A DNA stretch of 64,000 nucleotides from NCBI RefSeq assembly GCF_003626595.1, contig NZ_RBAK01000012.1, forward strand, positions 62,001 to 126,000. The letters are read 5' to 3'. Each line of letters starts with the position of its first letter. Position 1 is the first letter of the stretch. The notes beneath the pieces were generated by a model. It was not told where the DNA came from. It searched no databases and saw only the letters and a program-made list of their open reading frames with translations. This DNA comes from Micromonospora endolithica (GTDB taxonomy: Bacteria; Actinomycetota; Actinomycetes; Mycobacteriales; Micromonosporaceae). A program made the position numbers and the translations under genes. Below are positions 7,953 through 16,009 of the stretch, one piece after another.

Positions 7953-8324
7953 ATGCAAGACGTGCCAACAGTGAAGACCGAGACACCTGCCATCTCGCCC
8001 CTCGCCGGCGAGCCGATCGACCGCGCCGATGCCGAACGGCTCGCGGGAGTACTCAAGGCGTTCGCCGACCCGGCCCGGCTGCGACTGCTCAGCCTGATCC
8101 AGTCCGCCCCGCAAGGGGAAGCCTCCGTCAGCGACCTCACCGCGCCCCTCGGACTCTCCCAACCGACCGTCAGCCACCACCTACGGATCCTCACCGAGGC
8201 CGGCCTGCTCGAACGCGACAAGCGGGGCGTCTGGGCCTACTACCGCCTCGTGCCGTCCGCCATCGCCACGATCGCCGACCTGCTGACCCCGCCCCGCAAG
8301 CGAGCAACGAAGAAGACCCGCTGA
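7953..8324 (+). CDS. ArsR-family regulator lacking the CVCDL ligand cysteines
   Basis: About 123 aa ArsR-fold winged helix: LKAFADPARLRLLSLI, recognition segment LSQPTVSHHLRILTEAGLLE, wing GVWAYYRL. At the position of the As(III)-binding CVCDL motif it reads SVSDL, and the protein has no cysteine in its core, so it cannot sense arsenite through the classical site. It probably controls the divergent flavoprotein gene. The C-terminus is basic (PPRKRATKKTR). Start at ATG 7953 is a best guess; no clear ribosome site is seen and GTG 7968 is an alternative. Confidence 0.85.
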   Translation: MQDVPTVKTETPAISPLAGEPIDRADAERLAGVLKAFADPARLRLLSLIQSAPQGEASVSDLTAPLGLSQPTVSHHLRILTEAGLLERDKRGVWAYYRLVPSAIATIADLLTPPRKRATKKTR

Positions 8325-8516
8325 CCGACGCCATCGAAGACCGCCGCCGGCACCTCCTGCGAAGGCGATCAACGGCAGAGGGGCTGTCTCGCTAACGGCA
8401 CCTCTCTTGTCAACCCGCCGGCAGCAGAGAGGTCTCCGTTAGATCCACAGACCCCCCGCCGGAACAGAGGGGTCAAGGTTGAGCCGGCGTTGACACGGCG
8501 GCCGTGCGGCGCACGA

Positions 8517-8798
8517 TCAGAATGGTGCGGGTCCGCGGCCTGCCAACGACATCAACACCTGTGTGGCGAGTAGCTTGCGGATGCCGGTGACGGCGACTGT
8601 CCCCACCCGATCGTAGGGCAGCTCCAACTGCAGCCCTTCGACTGCGTTGCGAAGGTCTGTCGTGATCTCGTCCGGACGGAACGTGCCGCCCCAGCCGTTG
8701 AGCCCGCCGCGCTGGTTGGTACTGAGGGAAGCCATGCCGGAGATGCAGGCGCCGTCGGCCAGGATCAGCCTCGCAGGACCCGAGTAGGTCGTCGTCAT
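8517..8798 (-). CDS. Small hypothetical protein
   Basis: 93 aa, no family recognised. Sequence suggests a compact beta-rich soluble protein: repeated alternating hydrophobic strands (PARLILADGACISGMASLS, then VGTVAVTGIRKLLATQVLM) and Gly-rich turns. No signal peptide or membrane segment. ATG 8798 has AAGGG about 9 nt upstream; ATG 8804 is also possible. Codon use is in keeping with neighbours. It stands alone between the arsenic island and cspA. Confidence 0.55.
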   Translation of the reverse strand: MTTTYSGPARLILADGACISGMASLSTNQRGGLNGWGGTFRPDEITTDLRNAVEGLQLELPYDRVGTVAVTGIRKLLATQVLMSLAGRGPAPF

Positions 8799-9130
8799 AG
8801 TCATCAACCCTTCAGGATGTAACGCCGTGCACCCCGGGTCCCGGCTGGCTGACAGTCATCGGAGGTAAGGCGTCGAGTCCGACCATGGTGTACTCCACCT
8901 GGCCGCGACCGTACGTTAGGGGTACGGGTCGATGTTTGTGTCTGTCCGGTCCATGAGCCAGAGGCGCGCCTTGGGCGAGCTGACAGTCGGACTTGGCAGA
9001 CCAGCGCCCGAGGTCCGAATCGATCCACGGGGGAGAACATGGGGCAACGCTGAGCTGGCTCCACACCGAGATGGCCGGCCTCTTGCCGATCAGACGATTT
9101 CGCGATGCCGTGGTGAGCGCATGAGACGCC
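8799..9130. other. Intergenic region without recognisable gene
   Basis: About 330 bp between the small hypothetical gene and the cspA terminator. Open frames on both strands lack ribosome sites and recognisable motifs. I see only the likely promoter region of the hypothetical gene. Confidence 0.4.
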
Positions 9131-9166
9131 GAACGGCGGCCCGCTGAACCAGTCGGGCCGCCGTTC
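9131..9166 (-). terminator. cspA terminator
   Basis: Perfect 13-bp stem GAACGGCGGCCCG/CGGGCCGCCGTTC with a 10-nt loop just after the cspA stop codon. No T-run follows, as is common in actinobacteria. Confidence 0.85.
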
Positions 9167-9178
9167 AGAGAATGTGGA

Positions 9179-9382
9179 TCAGAGCGGGCGGATGTTCTCC
9201 GCCTGCGGGCCCTTCTGGCCCTGGGTGATGTCGAACTCCACCTTCTGATTCTCGTCGAGGCTGCGGAAGCCGCTCGCCGAGATCGCGGAGAAGTGGGCGA
9301 AGACGTCGGCGCCGCCGTCGTCCGGGCTGATGAAGCCAAAGCCCTTGTCGGCGTTGAACCACTTCACGGTACCTGTAGTCAT
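9179..9382 (-). CDS. cspA: Cold shock protein
   Basis: 67 aa single cold-shock domain (OB fold) that binds single-stranded nucleic acid and melts RNA structure. Both RNP motifs are visible: RNP1 KGFGFI and RNP2 VFAHFSAI. N-terminus TGTVKWFNADKGFGFI and C-terminus QGPQAENIRPL-like tail are classical. ATG 9382 follows AAGGAG; an upstream in-frame ATG at 9415 is rejected. A structured leader of about 160 nt lies upstream and a perfect hairpin downstream, so it is probably monocistronic. Confidence 0.96.
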   Translation of the reverse strand: MTTGTVKWFNADKGFGFISPDDGGADVFAHFSAISASGFRSLDENQKVEFDITQGQKGPQAENIRPL

Positions 9383-9476
9383 GTCTGCTCCTTCGCAGGC
9401 TGTCGGAGACCGCACTGTGCGGACCCTTACGCCGCCGCGTTGATCACCCGCGTCGAAACGACACGAAAAACGAAAA

Positions 9477-9511
9477 GCGCCTGGATGGGTTTCAGATGCC
9501 CCATCAGGCGC
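9477..9511 (-). promoter_or_regulatory. Stable hairpin in the cspA 5' leader
   Basis: GCGCCTG(G)ATGGG pairs with CCCAT-CAGGCGC, one bulged base, 10-nt loop, about 95 nt upstream of the cspA ATG. The surrounding leader is unusually A-rich on the + strand. Long structured leaders control cold-shock mRNA stability and translation in many bacteria; the role here is inferred. Confidence 0.5.
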
Positions 9512-9559
9512 CGGAAAACGTCTACGGAAATCAAAACTGCAACCTGGCTACCGTAGCAC

Positions 9560-9765
9560 ATGATCCGTCGTCGACCCCATGGCGATGCGGGGACCCGGCC
9601 ACTCGCCTGCTTGCCGCGGTCTGCGCGCGGACCAATCCGAGAGCGAGGTCGGCGAGCAGGTAGAAGTCGAGCGTGCGGGCCCGCTCCGAGTCGACGAGGC
9701 CAGCAGCGCCTCCGCGCCGGCGAGGTCACCGCGATGGCGGGCGGCGATGACCCGGCGGCGCGCTG
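9560..9765 (-). pseudogene. Frameshifted remnant of a small TPR-like protein
   Basis: On the reverse strand the frame RHRGDLAGAEALLA (a tetratricopeptide-like signature) ends in nonsense, while the adjacent frame continues LVDSERARTLDFYLLADL then ALGLVRAQTAASRR. Restoring one missing base near 9708 (GGCCTCGTC to GGCCCTCGTC) joins them. I read this as a decayed gene or a sequencing error. No ribosome site is evident. Confidence 0.35.
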
Positions 9766-10150
9766 GACGACTCACAATCCGCTTCCCTGAGCCCAGGACA
9801 GGCCGAGGCCGACCACCCCGTGGTCCCAGCGTCGCGACGGTTGCCCGGCGGCTCTCGCGACGGAACCCCAGCCTCACGCGTTCAGATCGCGGCGGGTGGC
9901 AGATCTGCCACCCGGCCGAACGTCTGCACGATGCCGGTCATGTCGAGGACTCGGCGAACCTGCCCAGCGTTGACCAGGGTGAGATCCGCTCCCCGGTCAG
10001 CCGCGTGGTGGTGCGCGCCGAACCGGCGACGGCGGCGCGACGTCTATCTCACCCGACCCGGGCCCGTTGTCGCTGACCTGGCAGGGCGGACGGCTCATCA
10101 CCCGACGACGCCACACGATCAGGCCGGCCAGTCTGCCGCCGTGGCCCACG

Positions 10151-10447
10151 CTACTGCTTCTCGTTCTGCCGCAGGGCTTCCTCGAGTTGGTCTTCCAGGA
10201 TGATGATCCGGCAGGCGGCCTCCAGGGCGGTGCCCTGATCCACCATCTCCCGGGCCCGGGCCGCCAGACGCAACTGGTAGCGGGAGTAGCGGCGGTGCCC
10301 GCCGGCAGAGCGGTGCGGGTTGATCAGTTTGGCGTCGTCCAGGCGACGCAGGAAGTCCTGCGTGGCGCCGAGTATCTCCGCGGCCTGACCGATGGTGTAG
10401 GCCGGAGTGTTCTCGTCGCCGAACATGTCATCGGGGTTTCGCCCCAT
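10151..10447 (-). CDS. MerR-like helix-turn-helix regulator
   Basis: 98 aa. MerR-type DNA-binding domain in residues ~14-60: AYTIGQAAEILGATQDFLRR (first helix-turn-helix) and the wing segment HRSAGGHRRYSRYQL, followed by a helical C-terminus (EMVDQGTALEAACRIIILE, then EEALRQNEK) suited to coiled-coil dimerisation. No effector domain and no Cys for metal binding. Short MerR/BldC-like proteins act as transcription regulators or nucleoid-linked factors. ATG 10447 is set by GGAGGTGAC directly upstream. A hairpin precedes it at 10464-10491. Confidence 0.9.
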   Translation of the reverse strand: MGRNPDDMFGDENTPAYTIGQAAEILGATQDFLRRLDDAKLINPHRSAGGHRRYSRYQLRLAARAREMVDQGTALEAACRIIILEDQLEEALRQNEKQ

Positions 10448-10463
10448 GTCACCTCCACGTCGA

Positions 10464-10491
10464 GGGCCCCGGCGCGTAAGCACCGGGGCCC
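10464..10491 (-). terminator. Hairpin upstream of merR-like gene
   Basis: Perfect 9-bp stem GGGCCCCGG/CCGGGGCCC with a 10-nt loop, 17 bp before the merR-like ATG. It may terminate transcription from the degenerate coding stretch upstream, or shape the leader of the merR-like mRNA. Confidence 0.5.
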
Positions 10492-10690
10492 AGGGTTATG
10501 GGTCAGAACACCATCCACCGACAGGAACGTCGGCATGTCGTATTCGCACCAGCCGTTGAAGGTTGCGGGTGCGAGGATCGCATATGCGTGACCGGAGACC
10601 ACCTCTCGTTCGATGGAAACTGCGGTGTCCGCCCAGCCTGGAATGACGGCTGCTGGCGGGCGATCCAACGGTGTACGGCCCTCCCTTTCC
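10492..10690 (-). pseudogene. Possible intein/HINT C-terminal remnant
   Basis: One reverse frame reads SIEREVVSGHAYAILAPA and then, after TFNGWC, EYDMPTFLSVDGVLTHN. The YD...TFLSxDGVLxHN pattern matches the last blocks of inteins and HINT domains, which end in His-Asn. There is no start codon with a ribosome site, a TAA lies upstream in frame, and the residue after HN is Pro, so no splicing partner is apparent. Read as a fossil; could be chance. Confidence 0.25.
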
Positions 10691-11411
10691 TCTGCGTCTT
10701 CTTACCCTTGCGGTCGTACGGTCCGTCGGCGCCGGAGCCCACGCGACTTCATGGCCCCGACACATGCGGCGAACATCAGCTGGGGCCCTGAGCAAGCCTT
10801 GGCTCCACCTGCGTGCCCCGTCGCGCAATCACACGTTGGGGCTGACGTGCTCCTAGTGCCGTTCTGGCGAAACGAATTCCGCTTCTCACCGTCCGTCGTG
10901 ATCTCACGGCCGGACGGCCCGTCTGCGTCTTGACGGATCTTCTCTCTCTGACTCGAAGAAGAGTATTCCACGCCGCCGAGGATGTCTAGTCGTTCCGACC
11001 TAGATTCTCTGGTCGGCCGCCGTCAGGGTCAACAGCGTGCCCCAGCAGGCACGGCGAGGGCCGACAGCGACCCGATACCGGCACCACCTGCCGGCCGATG
11101 AACGCCGCTGCACGGCCCTCGCCTGGCGCACCGGAGGTCACATACGCCACCCTCGCGGAGCGGCTACCCGGACTGGTTCTTCCCCGCCGACCGATCACGG
11201 TTGGTCTCGGCGCTCCGGGACGACACCTGGGGGGTCCGCGGTGGGGCCGGCCCCGGGCCGGTGGCTGACGATCCCCGCGCCGGCTCCGGAGCAGCGTGCA
11301 CCAACCCGCCGCTCTGCCGGGCTCCTCAGCGCTCTTGGCGAGAAGGCCATCGTCTTCCCCCCATCGAAACCTCATGACCGGGATCGCCGAACCGCCGGCC
11401 GGACACCCGGC
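10691..11411. other. Gene-poor interval before the sigma factor gene
   Basis: About 720 bp with lower G+C patches around 10850-10980. Open frames on both strands show no recognised domain or ribosome site. A reverse frame at 10986-11375 is Arg/Gly/Pro-rich and looks non-coding. It holds nothing I can name beyond the region downstream of the sigma gene. Confidence 0.4.
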
Positions 11412-12227
11412 TCAGCGAACCTCGTCGGCGAGGCGACGGTGCAGGCTGGCCAGGGACTTGGCGATCAGCCGGGAGACGTGCATCTGGGAGAGGCCGACCT
11501 GTTCGGCGATCTGGGCCTGGGTCAGGTTGCCGTAGAAGCGCATCACCAGGATCTTGCGTTCACGGTCGGGAAGGGTGGCCATCGCGGGGGTGAGGGAGAC
11601 CCGAAGGTCGACCAGTTCGTAGTCGTCCTCGTCGGCCCCGAGGGTGTCGCCGAGCTCGCTCGTGGAATCGAGGCCGAGCGGGGTGGACAACGAGATGGTC
11701 CGGTACGCGCGGGCACCCTCCATGCCTTCCAGGACGTCCTCCTCGGTGACACCCAGATACGCGGCGATGTCAGCGACCCTGGGAGAACGTCCCAGGGCGT
11801 GGGTCAGGGTGCTGTTCGCCGTGCTGATCGCCAGTCGAAGTTCCTGGAGGCGACGGGGCACCCGGACCACCCAGGTGCGGTCCCGGAAGTAACGCTTGAG
11901 CTCCCCGATGATGGTCGGAATGGCGTACGCCGTGAAGGGGACGCCCCGGGCAGGGTCGAAGTGGTCGACCGCCTTGACCAGGCCGACCATCGCGGTCTGG
12001 GTCAGGTCGTCGGCCTGCTCGCCGCGGCCGGCGTAGCGCTTGGCCAGGTGGTTGGCCAACGACAGCCATGCCTCGACCGCCCGTTCCCGCAGCGCCACCC
12101 GGCAGGGATCGCCGATCGGCATCGCGGCCAGCTGCCGCAGCAGGTCGTCGCCGTCGGCCGCACCGTGGCGGCTCCGCTTCGCCGGCCGATCGCCGCCGAC
12201 CGTCACGGGTGTCACGACGCGCGTCAT
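11412..12227 (-). CDS. RNA polymerase sigma factor, SigB/SigF/SigG group
   Basis: 271 aa group 3 sigma factor. Region 2 is clear (ANHLAKRYAGRGEQADDLTQ, VGLVKAVDHFDPARGVPFTAYA), then region 3 (RVPRRLQELRLAIS; ALGRSPRVADIAAYLGV) and region 4 with its helix-turn-helix (MRFYGNLTQAQIAEQVGLSQ). In actinobacteria this class directs general stress or developmental genes and is held by anti-sigma factors, whose antagonists carry STAS domains; a STAS gene lies 1.5 kb upstream. No anti-sigma kinase is visible here. Its start overlaps the stop of the AI-2E family gene, so both are co-transcribed. Confidence 0.93.
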   Translation of the reverse strand: MTRVVTPVTVGGDRPAKRSRHGAADGDDLLRQLAAMPIGDPCRVALRERAVEAWLSLANHLAKRYAGRGEQADDLTQTAMVGLVKAVDHFDPARGVPFTAYAIPTIIGELKRYFRDRTWVVRVPRRLQELRLAISTANSTLTHALGRSPRVADIAAYLGVTEEDVLEGMEGARAYRTISLSTPLGLDSTSELGDTLGADEDDYELVDLRVSLTPAMATLPDRERKILVMRFYGNLTQAQIAEQVGLSQMHVSRLIAKSLASLHRRLADEVR

Positions 12228-13645
12228 GACGGGGTGCCTCTCACTGAGGTGAGCAGTTGCTGGTCGGCACTCCGGGCCGGCGCCTCGTCGGCCGGTTCGA
12301 CCGACGAGGCGGCCGGCGGCGGTGCGGCCGGGTCGGCATGCCGCCCGGTCTGCTCTGCCGCCCGCTCGTCCTGGGCTCGCTCGTCGTCGGTGGAGGTGGT
12401 GCCGGGAGGCGTTCGATCGGGGGTGGGTTCACCGCCGGGGTGGTGGACCAGGTAGCGAACGGCGGTGTTGAGTACGGCGAGCAGCGGAACGGCGACCAGG
12501 CCGCCGACGATGCCCGCGACGACGACGCCGGTGGCGATCGCGAGGATCACGGCGAGCGGGTGCAGCGCCACCGCCCGGCCCATGATCAGCGGCTGGAGGA
12601 GGTGTCCCTCGACCTGTTGGACGGCGATGACGACGCCGAGGATGATCAGCGCGCTGAGCGGCCCCTGGGTGACCAGCGCGACGAGGACGGCGACCACGCC
12701 GGTGACGGTGGCGCCGACGACCGGAATGAAGGCGCCGAGGAAGACCAGCGCGGCCAGCGGAAGTGCGAGGGGTACGCCCAGCACCGCCAGGCCGATGCCG
12801 ATGCCGACGGCGTCGACCAGGGCCACCAGGACGGTGGCGCGCACGTAGGACACCAGGGTGTGCCAGGAGTAGTGCCCGGCCCGAGCGGCCGGGACCCGCG
12901 CCGGGCGAGGAAGCAGGCGGCAGATGAAGGCCCAGATCTGGCCGCCGTCGCGGAGGTAGAAGAACAGGGTGAACAGGACGAGGAAGAACCCGGCCGCGAG
13001 CTCGCCGAGGGTGGCCGCGGTGCTCAGCGCGCCGGAGGTGAGGGCCGCCTGATTGTCGGTGATCGACGCCTGGAGGCGGTCGACGGCATTGTCGAGTTGC
13101 GTCTGGGACAGGTGCAGGGGCCCCTGCGCCAACCACCTCTGGACCTGGTCGACCCCTTCGCCGACCTGGATGCTGAGATCGTCCAGTTGGGAGATGAAGG
13201 TCCGGACGATCAGCGTCAGGCCACCGAAGACGACCGTCAGCCCGGTGACGAGGACCAGGACGGCGGCCAGGGAACGGTTCACGCCCCGTCGGCGCAGGGC
13301 CGCGGCCAGCGGCTCGAAGAGGGCCGCCAGGAGCAGGGCGACCGCGACCGGGATCACCACCACCCGCAGCAGTTCGACGACCCGCACGAGCAGGTACGCC
13401 GCCGCGACGAACAGGATGATCCGCCACGCCCACGCGCCCGCCGTGCGTACCCCTGAGGGGAGCCCGTCATCGACGGCGGGTGTCCGCTCCTCGGCCGGGA
13501 CCGGCTCGGTCGTGCCGCCGGTCGGCGGACCGCCGGTGAACGCCGGCGGCTGCCATCCCGGGGCGAGACGACTTCGTGCTCGCCGCCGGGCGACGTCGAC
13601 CCAGGTGGCACCGGGTTCCGGGACGGGGGAAGATGTTCCTGCCAT
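12224..13645 (-). CDS. AI-2E family transporter (PerM-like permease)
   Basis: 473 aa polytopic membrane protein. N-terminal ~80 residues are cytoplasmic and Pro/Gly-rich; about eight membrane segments follow, with the family's late motif LPLAALVFLGAFIPVVGATV and a QQVEGHLLQPLIMGRAV segment. The C-terminus (~60 residues) is hydrophilic. Family members include Na+/H+ antiporter-like and autoinducer exporters; substrate cannot be told. GAGGAAC precedes ATG 13645. Overlap with the sigma gene suggests an envelope-stress link (inference). Confidence 0.88.
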   Translation of the reverse strand: MAGTSSPVPEPGATWVDVARRRARSRLAPGWQPPAFTGGPPTGGTTEPVPAEERTPAVDDGLPSGVRTAGAWAWRIILFVAAAYLLVRVVELLRVVVIPVAVALLLAALFEPLAAALRRRGVNRSLAAVLVLVTGLTVVFGGLTLIVRTFISQLDDLSIQVGEGVDQVQRWLAQGPLHLSQTQLDNAVDRLQASITDNQAALTSGALSTAATLGELAAGFFLVLFTLFFYLRDGGQIWAFICRLLPRPARVPAARAGHYSWHTLVSYVRATVLVALVDAVGIGIGLAVLGVPLALPLAALVFLGAFIPVVGATVTGVVAVLVALVTQGPLSALIILGVVIAVQQVEGHLLQPLIMGRAVALHPLAVILAIATGVVVAGIVGGLVAVPLLAVLNTAVRYLVHHPGGEPTPDRTPPGTTSTDDERAQDERAAEQTGRHADPAAPPPAASSVEPADEAPARSADQQLLTSVRGTPS

Positions 13646-13740
13646 CGAAGTTCCTCAATCTAAGTACGCAGACCCGGTGCGTTTGCGCAGCGGGGCGGGG
13701 CGGGGAGAGCGACCGGAGTCGGGTGTCGCCGAAGGTGGGG

Positions 13741-14175
13741 TCAGTCGATTCCGCCGAGGGCAGGCGGATCCTCCGGTCGTGCGGTGCCGTGCGGCATCCA
13801 GTAGCCGGACGGCGGCAGGTCGCCGCGCACCGTCACCAAGTTCCCCACGCTCGTCATCTCCAGCAGCCGCCGGGTGTGGCGCCTGGGACGGCACACGACC
13901 AGGGCCGTGTCGGCCGCGAGGGCGACGTGCACCCGGGCGAGGAAGTTGAGCAGCGTCGAAGAGGCGAAGGTGACGTCGGCCAGATCCACGACGACCTCGG
14001 ACGGCGCCACGGCGGACAGCCGGTCGGCCACGCCCGACAGTGCCGGGTCGGCGTCCATGTCGATCTCACCCGCCAGGCACACCATGGCGGCGGGACGTCG
14101 CGGGGCGGTCAGCACGGTGATGACGAAATGGTCACCGGACACCTGGACCATCAGCCTCACCTCGGCATGAGTCAC
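13741..14175 (-). CDS. STAS-domain anti-sigma factor antagonist
   Basis: 144 aa. A STAS fold occupies residues ~10-115: VCLAGEIDMDADPAL at the N-terminus and the phosphorylation-site segment VVDLADVTFASSTLLNFL, in which the paired Ser residues replace the usual D-S-S/T-G. Such proteins, when dephosphorylated, bind the anti-sigma kinase and free the sigma factor. The C-terminal ~30 residues are a Pro-rich tail. It lies 95 bp upstream of the AI-2E/sigma pair, same strand, and diverges from the GAF-ANTAR genes, which suggests a shared stress circuit. Confidence 0.85.
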   Translation of the reverse strand: MTHAEVRLMVQVSGDHFVITVLTAPRRPAAMVCLAGEIDMDADPALSGVADRLSAVAPSEVVVDLADVTFASSTLLNFLARVHVALAADTALVVCRPRRHTRRLLEMTSVGNLVTVRGDLPPSGYWMPHGTARPEDPPALGGID

Positions 14176-14453
14176 CTGATGCCGGGGGCTTGGGCAACGA
14201 CCGCGAAAGGACGCAGCTCGATACTACGGCCGCATGACCCGATGCGCGAACGCTCGGATCATCGAGGCAGCTGAGGTCCCCATGCGTTGGCGTCGATTCA
14301 GGGCTAGGCTCACCGAAACACTCCGCGAGTTCTGCTGCCCTAGCCCTCCGGCGGCACCGCACCTGGAAGGTGCCGCTGTGCTCGATCCAGATTTCGTGAC
14401 CTCCTGCCCACTGTCACCGCCCAACCTGGACGCACCAGCCAACCGCGCCGTCG

Positions 14454-15206
14454 GTGCAAGCGGTGGATGATCGCGTCTCGTACCTCAGGAACCTCATCCT
14501 GCGGCGGGCCCCCGGGCCCGACGGCAGGGACGACCTGCTGCGGCGGGTGTGCGATGTCGCCGCGCGGGAACTGTCGGCGTCCGGGGCCGGGATCAGCGTG
14601 ATGACGGAGGACGGGATCCGGGCGGTGACCGCCGCGTCCGACCCTGCCAGCGAACGCCTTGAGGAGTTGCAGTCCATGTTCGGTGAGGGGCCCTGCGTGG
14701 ACGCCTACACCAGCCGCCGTCCGGTGTTGATCTCCGATCTCGGGGACCTCATGGCCAAGGAGGGCGGTCGCTGGCCGTTCTACGCTCCCGCCGCCCACGC
14801 CGACGGTCTCCGCGCGGTGTTCGCGTTCCCGCTGCAGATCGGCGCCGCCCATCTCGGCGTACTGGATGTGTTCCGGGACCGCGCGGGGCGGTTGACCGCC
14901 ACGGAGTTCGCCGACGCCCTCACCTTCGCCGACGTCACGGTGACCGCCCTGCTCGATCGGCAGGAACAGGCGGAGAGCAGCGGCATCGTGGACATCGACG
15001 ACGACGCGGCCGAGTACCGGGCGGAGTTGTTCCAAGCTCAGGGCATGGTCATGGTGCAGCTCGGGATCCCCCTCGGTCAGGCGATGGCGCGGATCCGTGC
15101 CCACGCCTACGCGGAGAACCGCCGCCTCAGCGACGTGACCCGAGACATCGTCGCGCGCCGGCTGCGGCTCGACCGTGACGGGCCGCAGCCCGGAGGATCC
15201 CCATGA
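14454..15206 (+). CDS. GAF-ANTAR sensory antiterminator
   Basis: About 250 aa. GAF domain in residues ~20-165 (ASGAGISVMTEDGIRAVTAA; MFGEGPCVDAYTSRRPVLI, with the common GPC motif) and an ANTAR RNA-binding domain at ~185-240 (FQAQGMVMVQLGIPLGQAMA; RIRAHAYAENRRLSDVTRDI). ANTAR proteins bind paired hexaloop hairpins in mRNA leaders and prevent termination; the GAF domain senses a ligand. GTG 14454 starts the frame; GTG 14463 is possible. Overlaps the next gene, a paralogue, by 4 bp. Confidence 0.88.
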   Translation: MQAVDDRVSYLRNLILRRAPGPDGRDDLLRRVCDVAARELSASGAGISVMTEDGIRAVTAASDPASERLEELQSMFGEGPCVDAYTSRRPVLISDLGDLMAKEGGRWPFYAPAAHADGLRAVFAFPLQIGAAHLGVLDVFRDRAGRLTATEFADALTFADVTVTALLDRQEQAESSGIVDIDDDAAEYRAELFQAQGMVMVQLGIPLGQAMARIRAHAYAENRRLSDVTRDIVARRLRLDRDGPQPGGSP

Positions 15207-15970
15207 CCGCGCACAGTCGGACAAGCCGGGAGGCAAGCATGACCATCGTCTCAGCCGAACGGATGGCGACGATCTTCGTCGAGGTCGCCGACACCCTGGT
15301 GGACGACTTCGACCTGATGGACTTCCTGCACATGCTCACCGATCGGGCGGCCGACCTGGTCAGCGCGGCGGCGGTGGGGCTCGTCCTCGCCGGCCGGGAC
15401 GGCCGGCTGGAGTTCATGGCGGGCTCGAACGAGGACGTCAAACTCGTGGAACTGTTCCAGCTGCAGACACACGAGGGTCCCTGCCAGGAAGCCTTCCGAA
15501 CCGGTGTGCCCGTCATCAACGTCGATCTGACCGAGGCGAGCGACCGGTGGCCCCGGTTCGCGCCCCGGGCCACCGCGGCGGGTTTCCAATCGGTGCACGC
15601 GTTCCCGCTACGGCTGCGCACGCAGGTGATCGGGGCCCTGAACGTCTTCGGTGACACCAAGGGCGGCGACTTCGCGGGCACCGATGTGCCGGTCATGCAG
15701 GCCCTGGCGGACGTTGCCGCGATCGGACTGCTGCAGGAGCGCGCCATCCGCCGGGGTGAACTCCTGACCGAACAGCTGCAAGGCGCGTTGAACAGCCGCA
15801 TCGTCATCGAGCAGGCCAAGGGCGCGGTCGCGCAGGCGACCGGCCTCGATGTCGACGAGGCGTTCGCCGCCATCCGCGGCTACGCCCGCCGGCACAACCG
15901 CAAACTGACCGAGGTGGCTCACGGCGTCCTCAGCGATCCCGCCATGCTCGCCCACATCCGCGACGCGTAG
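15203..15970 (+). CDS. GAF-ANTAR sensory antiterminator, paralogue
   Basis: 255 aa from ATG 15203, or 243 aa from ATG 15239; both have good purine-rich sites (GGAGG and GGGAGG) and homology to relatives starts near the second. GAF domain ~25-175 (LVSAAAVGLVLAGRDGRLEF; LQTHEGPCQEAFRTGVPVI) and ANTAR domain ~190-245 (IVIEQAKGAVAQATGLDVDE; AIRGYARRHNRKLTEVAHGV). Same architecture as the upstream gene, with which it overlaps, so the pair may work as a heteromeric sensor acting on RNA. Confidence 0.9.
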   Translation: MTAHSRTSREASMTIVSAERMATIFVEVADTLVDDFDLMDFLHMLTDRAADLVSAAAVGLVLAGRDGRLEFMAGSNEDVKLVELFQLQTHEGPCQEAFRTGVPVINVDLTEASDRWPRFAPRATAAGFQSVHAFPLRLRTQVIGALNVFGDTKGGDFAGTDVPVMQALADVAAIGLLQERAIRRGELLTEQLQGALNSRIVIEQAKGAVAQATGLDVDEAFAAIRGYARRHNRKLTEVAHGVLSDPAMLAHIRDA

Positions 15971-16009
15971 CGGCCGCCTATCCGGCCGACGGCGATCCGC
16001 GGTGCCGCC

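Noticed and set aside
9427..9877. Two overlapping reverse frames upstream of cspA
   Set aside because: As full genes they are implausible: each contains only half of a sensible protein. I kept only the frameshift remnant.
10986..11375. 129-aa reverse frame before the sigma gene
   Set aside because: Composition biased to Arg, Gly and Pro, no ribosome site, no recognisable domain.
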